Notes under the pieces: model-generated | What the model was told of the DNA's origin: nothing | The model's database searches: none | What the model saw: the letters and a program-made list of their open reading frames with translations, nothing else | Part shown: in pieces, positions 36,454 through 47,518 of the stretch | Numbering within the stretch: the stretch's first letter is position 1 | How the letters are laid out: every line of letters begins with the position of its first letter | Made by a program: the position numbers and the translations under genes | Assembly (NCBI RefSeq): GCF_900659865.1 | Contig: NZ_LR213770.1 | Coordinates: forward strand, 1 to 64,000 | Source: Hyella patelloides LEGE 07179 | Lineage (GTDB): Bacteria > Cyanobacteriota > Cyanobacteriia > Cyanobacteriales > Xenococcaceae | Reading direction: 5' to 3' | DNA: 64,000 nt

Positions 36454-37626
36454 ATGCTGAATCGCCGTACTTTTTTACTAACATCTCTAGCTGCTACTGC
36501 TGGTATGTTGTCTGGTTGTAGTGGCTCTCAAAATACTTTAGATGTAACTTTCCTACAAGATTCAATTCCACCTCAATTGCTAGGCGATTTTCAGAAAATT
36601 ATTGCCCAAACGGGTCAAATAAAACTGATACCCGAAGTTAATCTACAAGCAATCTTTGACTTACTCGAAGCTTGGCAAAAACCAGATGAACAAGAGCAAT
36701 CTGTGATTGATTCTTTACCTATCATCGGTAGAAATAACCCTCAGCAAGCTAGTATAGTTACTCTGGGTGACTCTTGGCTGCAAAAAGCGATCGCTGACCA
36801 GCTAGTTCAACCCCTAGATACCAGTAAATTAGAGGGCTGGTCTAGTTTACCAACTAGATGGCAAAATTTAGTTAAGCGCGATCGTGAAGGTAATCTCAAT
36901 GCTCAAGGAGAAGTGTATGGTGCGCCCTATCGTTGGGGTAATACGGTAATTGCCTATCGTAAAGATAAAATAGCTTGGACTCCTACAGATTGGTCAGACT
37001 TATGGCGTGAGGAGTTACGAGGGCGTATTTCTCTATTGGATGACTATCGAGAAGTAATTGGTTTAACTTTAAAAAAATTAGGGCATTCTTATAACACTAA
37101 TAATCTAAGTCAAATTCCTAATTTAGAAACAGAATTACAACAATTGCAACAACAGGTTAAGTTTTATAGTTCCGATAAATATTTGCAACCCCTAGCTTTG
37201 GGTGATACTTGGTTAGCTGTAGGCTGGTCTACGGATGTTTTAGCTATTACCAAACGCTACTCTAATATTGCTGTTGCTGTTCCCGCTTCAGGAACTTCTC
37301 TTTGGGCTGATTTATGGGTACAGCCCAATTTAGGAGATGATACTTCCAGTAACGAACAAATTGCTTCTATCAGAGCTAATTGGATGGATTTTTGTTGGGA
37401 ATCCAAATCGGCAAAGCAAATATTGCTTTTTACTAATGCTATCTCTCCGATTTCAACTAAATCGCAGGAACAAGGTATGCAAGACTTAGCTCCAAACTTA
37501 GAAAACAGCCCTGTTTTAAAATCTACCCTGGCAACTTTTAATAATAGTGAATTCCTTTCTCCCCTTTCCCCAGAAACTAAAAATGAGTACTCAAATCTCT
37601 GGAAAAAAATCCGCCAAAGAGGTTAG
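36454..37626 (+). CDS. ABC transporter solute-binding lipoprotein, PotD-like
   Basis: The 390-residue precursor has RR near the N-terminus (MLNRRTFLLTSLAATAGMLSGC) and a lipobox ending at Cys22. The body (YGAPYRWGNTVIAYRKDKI, LRGRISLLDDYREVIGLTLKKLGHSYNT, GWSTDVLAI) resembles spermidine/putrescine-type periplasmic binding proteins. No permease or ATPase is nearby. The ligand is unknown. Confidence 0.8.
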   Translation: MLNRRTFLLTSLAATAGMLSGCSGSQNTLDVTFLQDSIPPQLLGDFQKIIAQTGQIKLIPEVNLQAIFDLLEAWQKPDEQEQSVIDSLPIIGRNNPQQASIVTLGDSWLQKAIADQLVQPLDTSKLEGWSSLPTRWQNLVKRDREGNLNAQGEVYGAPYRWGNTVIAYRKDKIAWTPTDWSDLWREELRGRISLLDDYREVIGLTLKKLGHSYNTNNLSQIPNLETELQQLQQQVKFYSSDKYLQPLALGDTWLAVGWSTDVLAITKRYSNIAVAVPASGTSLWADLWVQPNLGDDTSSNEQIASIRANWMDFCWESKSAKQILLFTNAISPISTKSQEQGMQDLAPNLENSPVLKSTLATFNNSEFLSPLSPETKNEYSNLWKKIRQRG

Positions 37627-37722
37627 TCAGTGATCGGACAGCTAAAGAATCGAATTTTTAGCGAATATTAAATTAAAGTTTAGTAGCTTAAATGAATTAA
37701 AATATTACCACTGACTTCTGAT

Positions 37723-39174
37723 TTAATTACTATCTTTTTTCGCAATACGAATTGCTCGGCGACGAGTTTCAATCACTTCCCCAATTTCCCTTGATAAACG
37801 AGGAACAAGCTCTAAGATATCTTGTACTGTTTCTGTTTTTAAAATTAAGACCTCTAAATCCTCAATCGCAGTTACAGATATCAAGCTAGAGCTATTAGAA
37901 ATCAAAGACATTTCTCCAAAAAATTCTCCACGAGCTATTCGAGCAATTTCTTTTTCTTTACCTAAATTGTTTAGTACAGAAATTTTAGCTCTTCCTGCAA
38001 TAATTAAATAAAGATTACGTTGAACATTTTGCCGATTAATAGCAATTTCACCTACTCCAAAATGTTTTAAAATTGCATTTTTAGCTAATTTTTCTAGATG
38101 ATAATTTTCTAAATAAATAAAACTAGGAAATGTTTGTAAATACTCTACAAATTGTAAAAGTATTTCTTCTTGCTTAGACTTTACTGGTGGTTCATGATAG
38201 ACAGTGCGAATAGGAAAGGGAATATTGAGATTATTTCTATTGGCAGCATACCAAATACGAGTGACAAATTCATCTCTAATTTGTGGTACTTTGTCATAAT
38301 CAGCTAAGAATAATCTGACTCGATAATCAATAGAAAAATCATTATAGTTAATAGTTTGTATAACTGGCTCTGGTTTTTCTAGCACTCCTTTGGTTGCTAA
38401 AGCTGTTTCTTTAAGGACTCTTTTGACTTTATTAGGAGGATCGCTATAAGAAAAACCAATATCTACTGGTTCGACGTGAAGTTTTTGAGGAAGGCGATAA
38501 TTACGAATAATTTCTTTTGCCAAAATAGCATTGGGAATTACTAATAGTTCTAGTTCTCTAGTCAGTAAATGAACAGAACGCCAATTGATTTCTATAACTT
38601 TTCCTTTAGTGCCATTAAATTCTAACCAATCCCCTAAATTAAAAGGACGCTCAAACAGTAAAGTAATACCCGAAAATAAATTACCTAAAGTATCTTGTAA
38701 AGCTAACCCAAGAACAATTGAACTGACACCTAAAGCGGTAATTACCCCCCCCAGGTCTGCTTTCCAGACTACAGAGAGTACGATAGCCGTACCAATTAAA
38801 ATTAAAAAGAAACGAATTAAATCGCGAAATAGTTTTGGTGTGTTAGCTTGCCATGTTCCTACTTTTGCCGAACCAAATAGTAATCCATTTAGTAAAGTTA
38901 ACAAGGCATGAATTGTACACACTCCTACTATAGTTTGTATGATTTGTACTGAGGAGCTATCGGCGGAAATTTCTAATACTTTATTCAGTAAAATAAAGAT
39001 TGCAAAACTTGGCAATACTAGGTTACGAATAATTTGTAAAGTAGCAGCAACATAACTATGATGCTTTTCCAAAGCAATTGTAATTTCTTCTAAAACTACT
39101 GTTAGTAAAGGAAAAATTATAATTAAACCTAATCCCCAAAAAAAAGATGGTTTTTGCCAAAGAGATTGTTCCAT
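37723..39174 (-). CDS. MscS-family channel with C-terminal cyclic-nucleotide-binding domain
   Basis: The 483-residue protein has four or so N-terminal TM helices and the MscS core (about 130-330), with the pore-lining region LGVSSIVLGLALQDTLGNLFSGITLLFERPFNLGDW. The C-terminal 130 residues are a cyclic-nucleotide-binding fold (LYLIIAGRAKISVLN, then IARGEFFGEMSLIS). The usual PRTAT-like Arg of the phosphate cassette is replaced by SSSLISVTA, so nucleotide binding is uncertain. It is 12 bp downstream of the next gene and probably in an operon with it. Confidence 0.9.
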   Translation of the reverse strand: MEQSLWQKPSFFWGLGLIIIFPLLTVVLEEITIALEKHHSYVAATLQIIRNLVLPSFAIFILLNKVLEISADSSSVQIIQTIVGVCTIHALLTLLNGLLFGSAKVGTWQANTPKLFRDLIRFFLILIGTAIVLSVVWKADLGGVITALGVSSIVLGLALQDTLGNLFSGITLLFERPFNLGDWLEFNGTKGKVIEINWRSVHLLTRELELLVIPNAILAKEIIRNYRLPQKLHVEPVDIGFSYSDPPNKVKRVLKETALATKGVLEKPEPVIQTINYNDFSIDYRVRLFLADYDKVPQIRDEFVTRIWYAANRNNLNIPFPIRTVYHEPPVKSKQEEILLQFVEYLQTFPSFIYLENYHLEKLAKNAILKHFGVGEIAINRQNVQRNLYLIIAGRAKISVLNNLGKEKEIARIARGEFFGEMSLISNSSSLISVTAIEDLEVLILKTETVQDILELVPRLSREIGEVIETRRRAIRIAKKDSN

Positions 39175-39186
39175 AATTATTGATTT

Positions 39187-39723
39187 TTAAGAATCAAATG
39201 AAAATGCTAAAAGTAGAAGTCCTGTAAACACAGATATCGCTCCTGTCCAACTCCATATTTTGGCAATTTTAGGAAATTTATGCTGAATTATTTGTTTAAA
39301 AAGCGTCATAATAGCACCAGTCATTGTAACGATTAAACCTACGTAATGCCTCCACTCATTTTCAAGATCGTAACTAAAAAATAAGACAAAAAATATTACC
39401 GAAAGCAATAATATTCCAATAATAGCTGTTATTTTTCCCGTATCTTCTTTTTCTGGTAAGGATTCAAAAATAGTAATGCTAATCATAAAAAATAGATAAC
39501 TTTCAAAAAATAGAATCATTCCGACAAAACCTAACCACAGTAGTCTAGGTTTAAAAAGAGAACTATCTAAAAAGTTAAAAGCAGCATTGTGAGTAATTAA
39601 AGAATAAATAATTAATCCAGTACAAATAACTATTCCTAAAGCTAAAGTAATAATCAAAGCTCTAGCTCTTTCTGGTTCTAATATTACTTTATTACTTGGC
39701 TTATTTTGATTAGTATCTTCCAT
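39187..39723 (-). CDS. Integral membrane protein, four-five TM
   Basis: The 178-residue protein has hydrophobic segments at about 24-45, 62-85, 97-115, 127-145 and 153-175 and no recognised family. It is directly upstream (12 bp) of the MscS-like gene on the same strand. This suggests a membrane or osmotic function, which is inference only. Confidence 0.7.
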   Translation of the reverse strand: MEDTNQNKPSNKVILEPERARALIITLALGIVICTGLIIYSLITHNAAFNFLDSSLFKPRLLWLGFVGMILFFESYLFFMISITIFESLPEKEDTGKITAIIGILLLSVIFFVLFFSYDLENEWRHYVGLIVTMTGAIMTLFKQIIQHKFPKIAKIWSWTGAISVFTGLLLLAFSFDS

Positions 39724-39788
39724 ATTGCGACAGTTTTAAATCATCAGTACGCGCTCTTGTTTTTTAGTAGCATAAAATTATATCAAGG

Positions 39789-39894
39789 TAAGTACCCAGA
39801 CAGAATTAATTACACATTTAGCTTTCTCTATTGCCTATTACAAGCGTGCCTATTGCCTCTCTCAACTAGGAAATTAATTTTATCCGACTGCTTA
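39789..39894 (+). mobile_element. 106-bp MITE-like repeat, copy 1
   Basis: The element runs from TAAGTACCCAGACAGAATTA to a CTTA at 39894. Its ends are imperfect inverted repeats of about 23 bp (TAAG...AATTAATT, 17 of 23 matching). TA at each border suits an IS630/Tc1-like target duplication. A nearly identical 106-bp copy in opposite orientation is at 50243-50348. It has no coding capacity. The plus-strand ORF drawn through it is spurious. Confidence 0.75.
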
Positions 39895-40201
39895 GTAGCA
39901 CGTCTAGACTAAACATTGTAAGTTATGCAATGCCTACTATATTGTCGTGTCTATATTGAGATGAAAGAAAAAAAATTAGATTAAAGGAATAAAGAAGAAA
40001 AGTCAGAATAATTTTCTGCCAAAGTGCAACCTTGGCTTGAACAACACCATTTGATTATGATCATTTCCTTAAAAAATCTGAATCCTTAAGCTCTCTCGGT
40101 AAAATTACAGTAATTAGCTAAAGCCAACAGGTTTAAACCTCAAATACCACTAGCTAAACACCATTTCATCTGTCTTTGCCAACATTATTTAGTTTATTAA
40201 A
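39895..40201 (+). promoter_or_regulatory. gltB upstream region
   Basis: About 300 bp without a gene precede gltB and should hold its promoter. I looked for the NtcA palindrome GTA-N8-TAC and did not find a convincing one; GTAAGTTATGCAATGCCTAC (39917-39936) has the ends but a 14-bp gap. Confidence 0.35.
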
Positions 40202-43200
40202 ATGAATCATCACCAACCTCCAGCCCAACAGGGTCTATACGATCCTCGCTTCGAGCATGATGCCTGCGGTGTGGGATTTATCGTCCATATGAATGGGAAG
40301 AAATCTCATGAGCTTGTGGAACAGGCTTTGACGATTTTAAGTAATCTCGAACATCGTGGTGCTTGTGGTGCTGAGACGAATACAGGTGATGGGGCTGGTA
40401 TCTTGATGCAAATACCCCATAGGTTTATGAAGAAGGTGGCTGCCCAGGAAAGTATTAATTTACCAGAAGTAGGACAGTATGGTGTCGGCATGATCTACTC
40501 TTCTCCAGAGTCGTCGATGAGAGAGAAGGGAAGAAGGGTATTTGAAACAATTGTCGCCGAAGAAGGACAAAAAGTTTTGGGTTGGCGTGACGTGCCTACC
40601 GATGATTCAACTTTGGGACACACCGCTCAATCGAGCGAGCCTTTTATGCAGCAGGTGTTTATCCAACGCTCTGCCGATTTAGATGAAGCAGCCTTTGAAC
40701 GAAAACTCTTCGTGATTCGCAAGCGTTCTCATAAAGCGATTCGCAAACAGTTGGGGGATTCGTTTTGGTATGAGTCCAGTGTCTCCTGTCGAACAATTGT
40801 TTATAAAGGGATGCTGATGCCGATGCAGGTAGGAGAATATTATCCCGAACTCCACGATCGCGACTTAGAAAGTGCTTTAGCTCTGGTACATTCGCGCTTT
40901 AGCACTAACACGTTTCCTAGTTGGGAAAGATCCCATCCCTATCGCTACATTGCTCACAACGGGGAAATTAATACCTTACGGGGCAACATTAACTGGATGC
41001 ACGCTCGGCAATCATTGTTGGAATCGGAGCTATTTGGCGATGATATGAAGAAGGTGCAAAATTTAATTAATATCGATGGCAGTGATTCCAGTATTTTTGA
41101 TAATACTTTAGAACTATTGGTCTTGGCAGGGCGATCGCTTCCCCACGCAGTTATGATGATGATCCCCGAACCTTGGACGGCACACGAATCTATGAGTGAT
41201 GAGCAAAAGGCTTTTTATGAATATCATTCTTGTTTGATGGAACCTTGGGATGGACCTGCTTCCATCGCCTTTACTGATGGGACAATGGTAGGAGCAGTGC
41301 TCGATCGCAATGGTTTACGTCCTTCTCGTTATTACGTTACCAAAGATGACCTGGTAATTATGGCATCAGAAGCAGGAGTGCTGGAAGTTGCGCCAGAAAA
41401 CGTAGAATCTAAAGGGCGTTTAGAGCCTGGCAAGATGTTCTTGGTGAATATGGAAGAGGGACGTATTGTTGCTGACGAAGAGATTAAGCAAGCAATTATT
41501 AACGAACATCCTTATCGGGAGTGGTTGGATCGCTATTTGGTAGATTTGGCATCTTTACCAGAACCCAAAGTAGCCGATGAATTGTTACCTATTTCTTCAA
41601 CAGAACTAACTACGACTATTCAGCAACAGATGACCTTTGGTTATACTTTTGAAGAACTGCGGATGTTACTCAAACCAATGGCCCTTAATGGAGTAGAGGC
41701 ACTTGGTTCGATGGGTACGGATACACCCTTAGCAGTACTTTCAGATCGTCCCAAGTTACTTTATGATTATTTCCAACAACTATTTGCTCAAGTAACTAAT
41801 CCCCCCATAGATTCAATTAGGGAAGCAATTGTTACCTCTCCAGTAACCACTATTGGTTCAGAACGTAACTTACTCGATCCTCAACCCGAAAGTTGCCATC
41901 TAATTAAATTAAAAACACCTGTAATTAGCAATGCAGAATTGGCAAAGCTGAAAAACTTAGACGGGGATTTTCAGTCTCTTACCCTACCCATTTTATTTAA
42001 CCCCAAAGAAGGAGTACAGGGTTTAGAAGCAGCAATCACGAATATTTGTACTGAGGTAGATAAAGCGATCTCCGAAGGAACAAGTGTAATTATCTTGAGC
42101 GATCGCGGTATAAATAAAGATAACGCTCCTATTCCTGCTTTGCTAGCGGTTGCGGGGTTACATCACCACTTAATTCGTCAAGGTACTCGTACTAGAGTGG
42201 GCATTGTCTTAGAATCGGGCGAACCAAGGGAAGTACATCATTATGCAGTCTTGCTGGGCTATGGTTGCGGTGCGATTAATCCCTATCTCGCTTTTGCCAC
42301 TATAGAGGACATGATGGGTCAGGGAATACTGGCTGATGTAGACTATCAAACTGCTTGCAAGAACTACATCAAAGCAGTAACCAAAGGAACAATTAAGATT
42401 GCTTCTAAGATTGGTATTTCCACACTTCAAAGTTATCGGGGAGCGCAAATTTTTGAAGCGATTGGACTGAATCACTCAGTAATAGACCGCTATTTCACCT
42501 GGACAGCATCGAGGATTGAAGGAGTAGATTTAGAAGCGATCGCCAAAGAAACTATTTTACGTCACGCTCATGCTTTTCCCGAACGAGAAGTTAACGGACA
42601 TACCCTGGATGCTGGAGGAGAATACCAATGGCGCAAAGACGGAGAGGCACATTTGTTTAGTCCTCAAACCATTCACACTTTGCAACAAGCAGTCAGAACA
42701 GGTAATTACGAACTTTACAAGCAGTACGCCAAGCTAGTAAACGAGCAGAATCAGCAACACTTTACTCTGCGGGGATTGCTGGAATATAAAGACCGCGAAC
42801 CAATTCCCCTGGAAGAAGTAGAGCCAGTAGAAGCGATTATGAAGCGGTTTAAGACGGGAGCGATGAGTTACGGCTCAATTTCTAAAGAAGCTCATGAATC
42901 TTTAGCGATCGCCATGAATCGTATTGGCGGGAAATCTAACACAGGGGAAGGAGGAGAAGATCCAGAACGCTACACCTGGACAAACGATCGGGGTGACTCG
43001 AAAAACAGTGCTATTAAACAAGTAGCATCAGGTCGTTTCGGCGTTACCAGTTTGTATTTATCCCAAGCCAAAGAACTCCAGATCAAAATGGCACAGGGGG
43101 CAAAACCAGGTGAAGGAGGACAATTACCAGGGAAAAAAGTTTATCCTTGGATTGCCAAGGTGCGTCACTCTACCCCAGGAGTAGGTTTAATTTCTCCCCC

Positions 43201-44800
43201 ACCTCACCACGATATTTACTCCATTGAAGATTTAGCCGAGTTAATCCACGATCTGAAAAATGCCAACAGAGAAGCGCGGATCAGCGTTAAATTAGTCTCG
43301 GAAGTAGGGGTAGGAACGATCGCTGCTGGGGTAGCTAAAGCCCATGCTGATGTAGTGTTGATCTCTGGTTTTGACGGTGGTACGGGAGCATCTCCCCAAA
43401 CCTCAATTAAACACGCAGGATTACCTTGGGAACTTGGTTTAGCAGAAACCCATCAAACCTTGGTCTTAAATAACCTCCGTAGCAGAATTGCCGTAGAAAC
43501 CGACGGTCAAATGAAAACTGGTCGTGATGTGGCGATCGCTACTATTCTTGGTGCTGAGGAATTTGGTTTTTCCACCGCCCCCTTAGTTACCCTTGGCTGT
43601 ATCATGATGCGCGTCTGCCACATGAACACCTGTCCCGCAGGAGTTGCTACTCAAAACCCAGAGTTACGCAAAAACTTCATCGGCGATCCCGAATATACGG
43701 TCAACTTTATGAAGTTTATTGCCCAGGAAGTGCGGGAAATTATGGCAAGTTTGGGCTTCCGTACCCTCAATGAAATGGTAGGGCGTACTGATATCTTAGA
43801 AGCCAGGAAAGCAGTAGATCATTGGAAAGCCAAAGGTATCGATCTCTCAAAAATCCTTTACCAACCCGAAGTAGGAGCGGAAGTCGGTCGCTATTGCCAG
43901 ATTCCCCAAGATCACGGGCTAGGTAAATCCTTAGATCTGAATGTGTTACTCGATCTCTGCAAACCAGCAATTGAAAAGGGAGAAAAAGTTAAAGCTACCC
44001 TGCCCATTAGAAATATTAATCGGGTAGTTGGTACGATTCTAGGCAATGAAATCAGTAAACGCCACTGGCAAGGTTTACCAGAAGATACCGTACATCTCCA
44101 TTTTCAAGGTAGTGCGGGACAAAGTTTTGGGGCATTCGTACCCAAGGGCGTAACTTTAGAATTAGAAGGTGATGCCAACGATTATCTAGGCAAAGGTTTG
44201 AGCGGTGGCAAAATAATTGTTTATCCTTCCAAAGGTTCTACTTTTGTCCCCGAAGAAAATATTATTATCGGTAACGTGGCATTTTATGGCGCAACTGGTG
44301 GTGAAGCTTATATCAATGGTGTCGCTGGAGAACGATTCTGCGTCCGCAACTCTGGGGTTAATGCTGTAGTGGAAGCCATCGGCGATCATGGTTGTGAATA
44401 TATGACTGGTGGTAAAGTTGTAATTCTAGGGTCAACTGGGCGTAACTTTGCTGCGGGAATGAGTGGCGGAGTGGCATACATTCTCGATGAGAAAGGTGAC
44501 TTTGCAACCCGTTGTAATACTCAAATGGCAGACATTGAATCTTTGGATGAAGAAGATTTAGAAACTATTTACCAAATGATTCAAAAACACGCAGATTATA
44601 CCAGCAGTCAGAAAGCAACTAAAGTGTTGGCTAACTGGGAAGAAATGGCAGCAAAATTTGTCAAAGTAATGCCCAGAGACTACAAACGTGTGCTGCAAGC
44701 CATCAAAAAAGCGATCGCTGAAGGTTTAAGCGGAGACGATGCCCTAACTGCTGCCTTTGAAGCCAACGCTCGTGATGCTGCCCGTATTAGCGGAAGCTAA
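40202..44800 (+). CDS. gltB: Glutamate synthase large subunit
   Basis: The enzyme makes two glutamates from glutamine and 2-oxoglutarate, using ammonium assimilated by glutamine synthetase. The 1532-residue chain has the N-terminal nucleophile Cys22 after a propeptide ([12 protein letters not shown]). The glutaminase domain has [12 protein letters not shown] and [15 protein letters not shown]/synthase parts are [16 protein letters not shown] and [18 protein letters not shown], and the 3Fe-4S cysteines are in [25 protein letters not shown]-type repeat domain forms the C-terminus. Pairing with gltD indicates the NAD(P)H type rather than the ferredoxin type, although the two are close in sequence. 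Confidence 0.95.
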   Translation: MNHHQPPAQQGLYDPRFEHDACGVGFIVHMNGKKSHELVEQALTILSNLEHRGACGAETNTGDGAGILMQIPHRFMKKVAAQESINLPEVGQYGVGMIYSSPESSMREKGRRVFETIVAEEGQKVLGWRDVPTDDSTLGHTAQSSEPFMQQVFIQRSADLDEAAFERKLFVIRKRSHKAIRKQLGDSFWYESSVSCRTIVYKGMLMPMQVGEYYPELHDRDLESALALVHSRFSTNTFPSWERSHPYRYIAHNGEINTLRGNINWMHARQSLLESELFGDDMKKVQNLINIDGSDSSIFDNTLELLVLAGRSLPHAVMMMIPEPWTAHESMSDEQKAFYEYHSCLMEPWDGPASIAFTDGTMVGAVLDRNGLRPSRYYVTKDDLVIMASEAGVLEVAPENVESKGRLEPGKMFLVNMEEGRIVADEEIKQAIINEHPYREWLDRYLVDLASLPEPKVADELLPISSTELTTTIQQQMTFGYTFEELRMLLKPMALNGVEALGSMGTDTPLAVLSDRPKLLYDYFQQLFAQVTNPPIDSIREAIVTSPVTTIGSERNLLDPQPESCHLIKLKTPVISNAELAKLKNLDGDFQSLTLPILFNPKEGVQGLEAAITNICTEVDKAISEGTSVIILSDRGINKDNAPIPALLAVAGLHHHLIRQGTRTRVGIVLESGEPREVHHYAVLLGYGCGAINPYLAFATIEDMMGQGILADVDYQTACKNYIKAVTKGTIKIASKIGISTLQSYRGAQIFEAIGLNHSVIDRYFTWTASRIEGVDLEAIAKETILRHAHAFPEREVNGHTLDAGGEYQWRKDGEAHLFSPQTIHTLQQAVRTGNYELYKQYAKLVNEQNQQHFTLRGLLEYKDREPIPLEEVEPVEAIMKRFKTGAMSYGSISKEAHESLAIAMNRIGGKSNTGEGGEDPERYTWTNDRGDSKNSAIKQVASGRFGVTSLYLSQAKELQIKMAQGAKPGEGGQLPGKKVYPWIAKVRHSTPGVGLISPPPHHDIYSIEDLAELIHDLKNANREARISVKLVSEVGVGTIAAGVAKAHADVVLISGFDGGTGASPQTSIKHAGLPWELGLAETHQTLVLNNLRSRIAVETDGQMKTGRDVAIATILGAEEFGFSTAPLVTLGCIMMRVCHMNTCPAGVATQNPELRKNFIGDPEYTVNFMKFIAQEVREIMASLGFRTLNEMVGRTDILEARKAVDHWKAKGIDLSKILYQPEVGAEVGRYCQIPQDHGLGKSLDLNVLLDLCKPAIEKGEKVKATLPIRNINRVVGTILGNEISKRHWQGLPEDTVHLHFQGSAGQSFGAFVPKGVTLELEGDANDYLGKGLSGGKIIVYPSKGSTFVPEENIIIGNVAFYGATGGEAYINGVAGERFCVRNSGVNAVVEAIGDHGCEYMTGGKVVILGSTGRNFAAGMSGGVAYILDEKGDFATRCNTQMADIESLDEEDLETIYQMIQKHADYTSSQKATKVLANWEEMAAKFVKVMPRDYKRVLQAIKKAIAEGLSGDDALTAAFEANARDAARISGS

Positions 44801-44802
44801 AG

Positions 44803-44868
44803 TGAGGGATGAGGGATGAGGGATGAGGGATAAAGTAATAAGTAATAAGTAATAAGTAATAAGTATTA
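44803..44868 (+). repeat. GAGGGAT and AGTAATA heptamer arrays
   Basis: Three GATGAGG-phase heptads (about 44803-44828) pass into five AGTAATA heptads (about 44835-44868) in the gltB-gltD spacer. The spacer continues with pyrimidine-rich CCCTAACCCCC sequence. Confidence 0.8.
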
Positions 44869-44968
44869 TTTGCTACTCCTTATTTCCCTAACCCCCTTCT
44901 CCCCTATATCCCTACACCCCAACTTCCTCATAATTCATAATTTATCATTCATCCTTTTATAAAAAACT

Positions 44969-46447
44969 ATGGGAAAACCAACAGGCTTTATTGAATATCT
45001 GCGCGAAGAACCTTCCGAACTAGCTCCCCGCGATCGCATTCGTAACTGGGATGAATTCCATTTACCCATGCCAGAGGATAACCTTAAAACCCAGGCTGCT
45101 AGGTGTATGGACTGCGGTACGCCCTTTTGTCATACTGGCATCAACATTAGCGGTATGGCGAGTGGTTGCCCAATTAATAACCTAATTCCAGAGTGGAACG
45201 ACCTGATTTATCGGGGACTTTGGCGCGAAGCACTAGATCGCTTGCACAAAACCAATAATTTCCCAGAGTTTACTGGTCGCGTCTGTCCCGCACCCTGCGA
45301 GGGTTCTTGTGTTCTAGGGATTCACAACCCCCCAGTAACCATTAAAAATATTGAATATTCAATTATCGAAAAAGGTTGGGAATCAGGTTGGGTAAACCCT
45401 GAACCACCACAAAAACGAACAGGGAGAAAGGTTGCTGTCGTTGGTTCTGGCCCTGCTGGACTGTCTGCTGCTGCTCAACTCAACAAAGCAGGTCATTGGG
45501 TGACAGTATTTGAACGGGCGGATCGACCAGGAGGACTGCTGATGTATGGCATTCCCAACATGAAGCTGGATAAGCAAGAGATTGTGATGCGTCGCATTAA
45601 GCTATTAGAAGCAGAAGGGGTAACATTTACCTGTAATACCGAAATTGGAAAAGATATATCTGCCGAACAGTTACTTAAGGAATATGATTCAGTAATACTT
45701 TGTACTGGTTCAACCAAACCCAGAGATTTACCCATCGAAGGTCGTTCCCTCAAGGGCATTCACTTTGCTATGGAATTCCTCACTGCCAATACTCAAGCAA
45801 TTCTCAACCAGGATGAGACTAATATCTCTGCCAAAGATAAAGACGTGGTAATTATTGGTGGTGGTGATACTGGAACTGACTGCGTTGGAACATCAGTGCG
45901 TCACGGTTGTCGTAGTTTAGTGCAACTAGAAATTATGCCCCAACCCCCCTTAGAGCGCGCTCCCAATAATCCTTGGCCAGAGTGGCCTAAAGTTTACCGT
46001 CTTGATTACGGACAAGAAGAAGCTGCTGCCCAATTTGGTGACGATCCTCGTGGCTATCTCACTACTGCAACCAAGTTTGAAGGAGATAAACAAGGACAAG
46101 TCAAAGCCGTCCATACCGTGCAAATACAATGGGAAAGGGATGCCAATGGTCGTTTTACACCCCAACCAATTGCTGGCACAGAAAAAATTGTACCCGCCCA
46201 ATTAGTTCTCTTAGCAATGGGATTTCTCAGCCCAGAACAACCCCTCCTAGATGCTTTGGGACTAGAAAAAGATGCCCGCAATAACATCAAAGCAGAACAC
46301 GAACAATACACTACCAATATTCCTGGTGTGTTCGCAGCAGGAGATTGTCGTCGCGGACAAAGTCTGGTAGTTTGGGCATTTAACGAAGGTCGTGGAGTAG
46401 CCCGTGAATGCGATCGCTTTTTAATGGGAAGTACAGATTTGCCTTAA
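44969..46447 (+). CDS. gltD: Glutamate synthase small subunit
   Basis: GltD passes electrons from NAD(P)H through FAD and Fe-S clusters to GltB. The 492-residue protein has N-terminal cysteine sets [21 protein letters not shown] and [12 protein letters not shown], an FAD site [21 protein letters not shown], and an NAD(P) site [15 protein letters not shown]. It ends [21 protein letters not shown] before STDLP. The last 84 bp, from codon CTG at 46364 to the stop, are duplicated three times downstream. This marks the gltD 3' end as a recombination or insertion site. Confidence 0.96.
   Translation: MGKPTGFIEYLREEPSELAPRDRIRNWDEFHLPMPEDNLKTQAARCMDCGTPFCHTGINISGMASGCPINNLIPEWNDLIYRGLWREALDRLHKTNNFPEFTGRVCPAPCEGSCVLGIHNPPVTIKNIEYSIIEKGWESGWVNPEPPQKRTGRKVAVVGSGPAGLSAAAQLNKAGHWVTVFERADRPGGLLMYGIPNMKLDKQEIVMRRIKLLEAEGVTFTCNTEIGKDISAEQLLKEYDSVILCTGSTKPRDLPIEGRSLKGIHFAMEFLTANTQAILNQDETNISAKDKDVVIIGGGDTGTDCVGTSVRHGCRSLVQLEIMPQPPLERAPNNPWPEWPKVYRLDYGQEEAAAQFGDDPRGYLTTATKFEGDKQGQVKAVHTVQIQWERDANGRFTPQPIAGTEKIVPAQLVLLAMGFLSPEQPLLDALGLEKDARNNIKAEHEQYTTNIPGVFAAGDCRRGQSLVVWAFNEGRGVARECDRFLMGSTDLP
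46364..46447 (+). repeat. gltD 3'-end repeat, resident copy A
   Basis: This is the true 3' end of gltD and the reference for copies B, C and D. Homology to the other copies starts sharply at codon CTG (leucine) and continues through TAA. Its 3' flank (46448-46551), with a GGTGGGCAA...TTGCCCACC stem, also resembles the flank after copy D. Confidence 0.9.
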
Positions 46448-46466
46448 GTTGACTTTTGCAGTTTAG

Positions 46467-46528
46467 TAGGGTGGGCAAAAATAACAAGAATAGACAAACT
46501 TGTTCAGAATAGGTCTGTTGCCCACCAA
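46467..46528. repeat. GGTGGGCAA hairpin flank after gltD
   Basis: GGTGGGCAA and TTGCCCACC pair across about 40 nt. The whole flank from the gltD stop to ATTCCAATT at 46551 aligns with 48629-48724 after copy D. The stem probably acts as a terminator or is part of the repeated unit. Confidence 0.75.
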
Positions 46529-46551
46529 ACCATTAAATAATAATATTCCAA

Positions 46552-46620
46552 TTTAACTAAGGTCGTGGTGTAGCTCGTGAATGCGATCGCTATTTACTAG
46601 ATAGTACATATTTACCCAGG
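46552..46620 (+). repeat. gltD 3'-end repeat, degenerate copy B
   Basis: Starting at TTTAAC, this copy would encode [19 protein letters not shown] in the matching frame. The GAA codon after AAC is TAA and the final TAA is AGG. It lacks the first 15 bp of the unit. It directly follows the flank of copy A and ends 9 bp before the macro-domain gene stop. It is the most decayed of the copies. Confidence 0.85.
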
Positions 46621-46629
46621 GTAGGCTTA

Positions 46630-47103
46630 TTAGGTTTTTGACTTCGCGTACCTGACTATTAAAACTGTTCCTTCATAATCAATCTGATTTAATGTCGTTT
46701 TCATTAGCGAGAGAACTTTCTCTTGTTTCGATCCACCTGTCCCTGCACCTATTAATGGAAAAGCGACAGACTGATAATTGCGAGATTTTACTATTTTCAT
46801 CGCATTTATTACGGAATTCTCGATCGATTTTTCAGACGATATCCATAACATACTTATTCCAGCGACATGAATGATTGCTTTATAGGTCAGTTTGCCTGCA
46901 TTTGTTTCAACAGCATTTCCCAAAGGTATCGCACCTTTTTTCCCTAGCTCAAAAAAAGGTTTATAGCCACCTCGCTTTTTTATGGCTCCTGATACTCCTT
47001 GTGGAATCAGTAACCACCAAGGAATTATATTTCTATTCCACGGATTTACTATGACTTCAACATCTTGATTCAGTAAATCTCCATCAATCACAGTTAAATT
47101 CAT
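46630..47103 (-). CDS. Macro-domain (ADP-ribose-binding/hydrolase) protein
   Basis: The 157-residue protein is a stand-alone macro domain. It begins MNLTVIDGDLLNQDVEVIVNPWNRN, with the Asn pair expected near the distal ribose. It has PQGVSGAIKKRGG in the first loop, IPLGNAVETNAGKLTYKAIIHVAG, and the phosphate-binding loop FPLIGAGTGGSKQEKV. Macro domains bind or hydrolyse ADP-ribose and ADP-ribosylated targets. It is encoded against gltD, between gltD-end copies B and C, in the array that also carries a TIR protein. Native target unknown. Confidence 0.88.
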   Translation of the reverse strand: MNLTVIDGDLLNQDVEVIVNPWNRNIIPWWLLIPQGVSGAIKKRGGYKPFFELGKKGAIPLGNAVETNAGKLTYKAIIHVAGISMLWISSEKSIENSVINAMKIVKSRNYQSVAFPLIGAGTGGSKQEKVLSLMKTTLNQIDYEGTVLIVRYAKSKT

Positions 47104-47231
47104 GCAGTATTCTTTCCCTTAAGATTTTCATGCTGTTTCCAGTCTAAATCAGTAAAAATAGAGCGTAAATAATCAAGATGCGATCGCTTTTTTTCGTTTT
47201 TTTATATCAGGGGAATAAGAGATCGCACTTT

Positions 47232-47295
47232 TTGTAACACGATCAACACTACGACAAGTTGTAATATTTTCCAGATGTCCCAAAATTAAATAAAC
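47232..47295. repeat. 64-bp left-flank repeat before copy C
   Basis: This 64-bp segment, with the core ACGACAAGTTGT and AGATGTCCCAAAATTAAATA, matches 48481-48544 without gaps at about 54 of 64 positions. Both lie immediately before a gltD-end copy and in the 5' upstream region of a minus-strand gene. It may be part of a mobile unit or a shared promoter. Confidence 0.8.
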
Positions 47296-47379
47296 CTAGT
47301 AGTTGGGACATTCAACGAAGGTTGTGGAGTGGCTCGTAAAAGCGATCGCTATTTAAGGGGAAGTACAGATTTACCTTAA
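47296..47379 (+). repeat. gltD 3'-end repeat, copy C
   Basis: A full 84-bp copy encodes LVVGTFNEGCGVARKSDRYL then RGSTDLP and a stop, in the same phase as gltD. It has no gene body or start in front of it. It shares RYLRGS with copy D rather than RFLMGS of gltD, so C and D are closer to each other or came from another gltD allele. Confidence 0.9.
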
Positions 47380-47518
47380 GTTAACGAATAGAGAAGATCA
47401 GAAGAAAGCTTGGTTATTCCCCTTAAAAATGAATCAACCAAGCCTAATAATTCTAATTTGATGGCTATCTATGAGGTAATGGTGAAAAATCAATTGACAA
47501 TTTTAGATTGACTTACAA

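Noticed and set aside
39706-39912. 68-codon ORF over MITE copy 1
   Set aside because: It reads through the repeat element and its flanks with no protein-like features.
39917-39936. NtcA site before gltB
   Set aside because: GTA and TAC are present but separated by 14 bp instead of 8, so it is not a canonical site.
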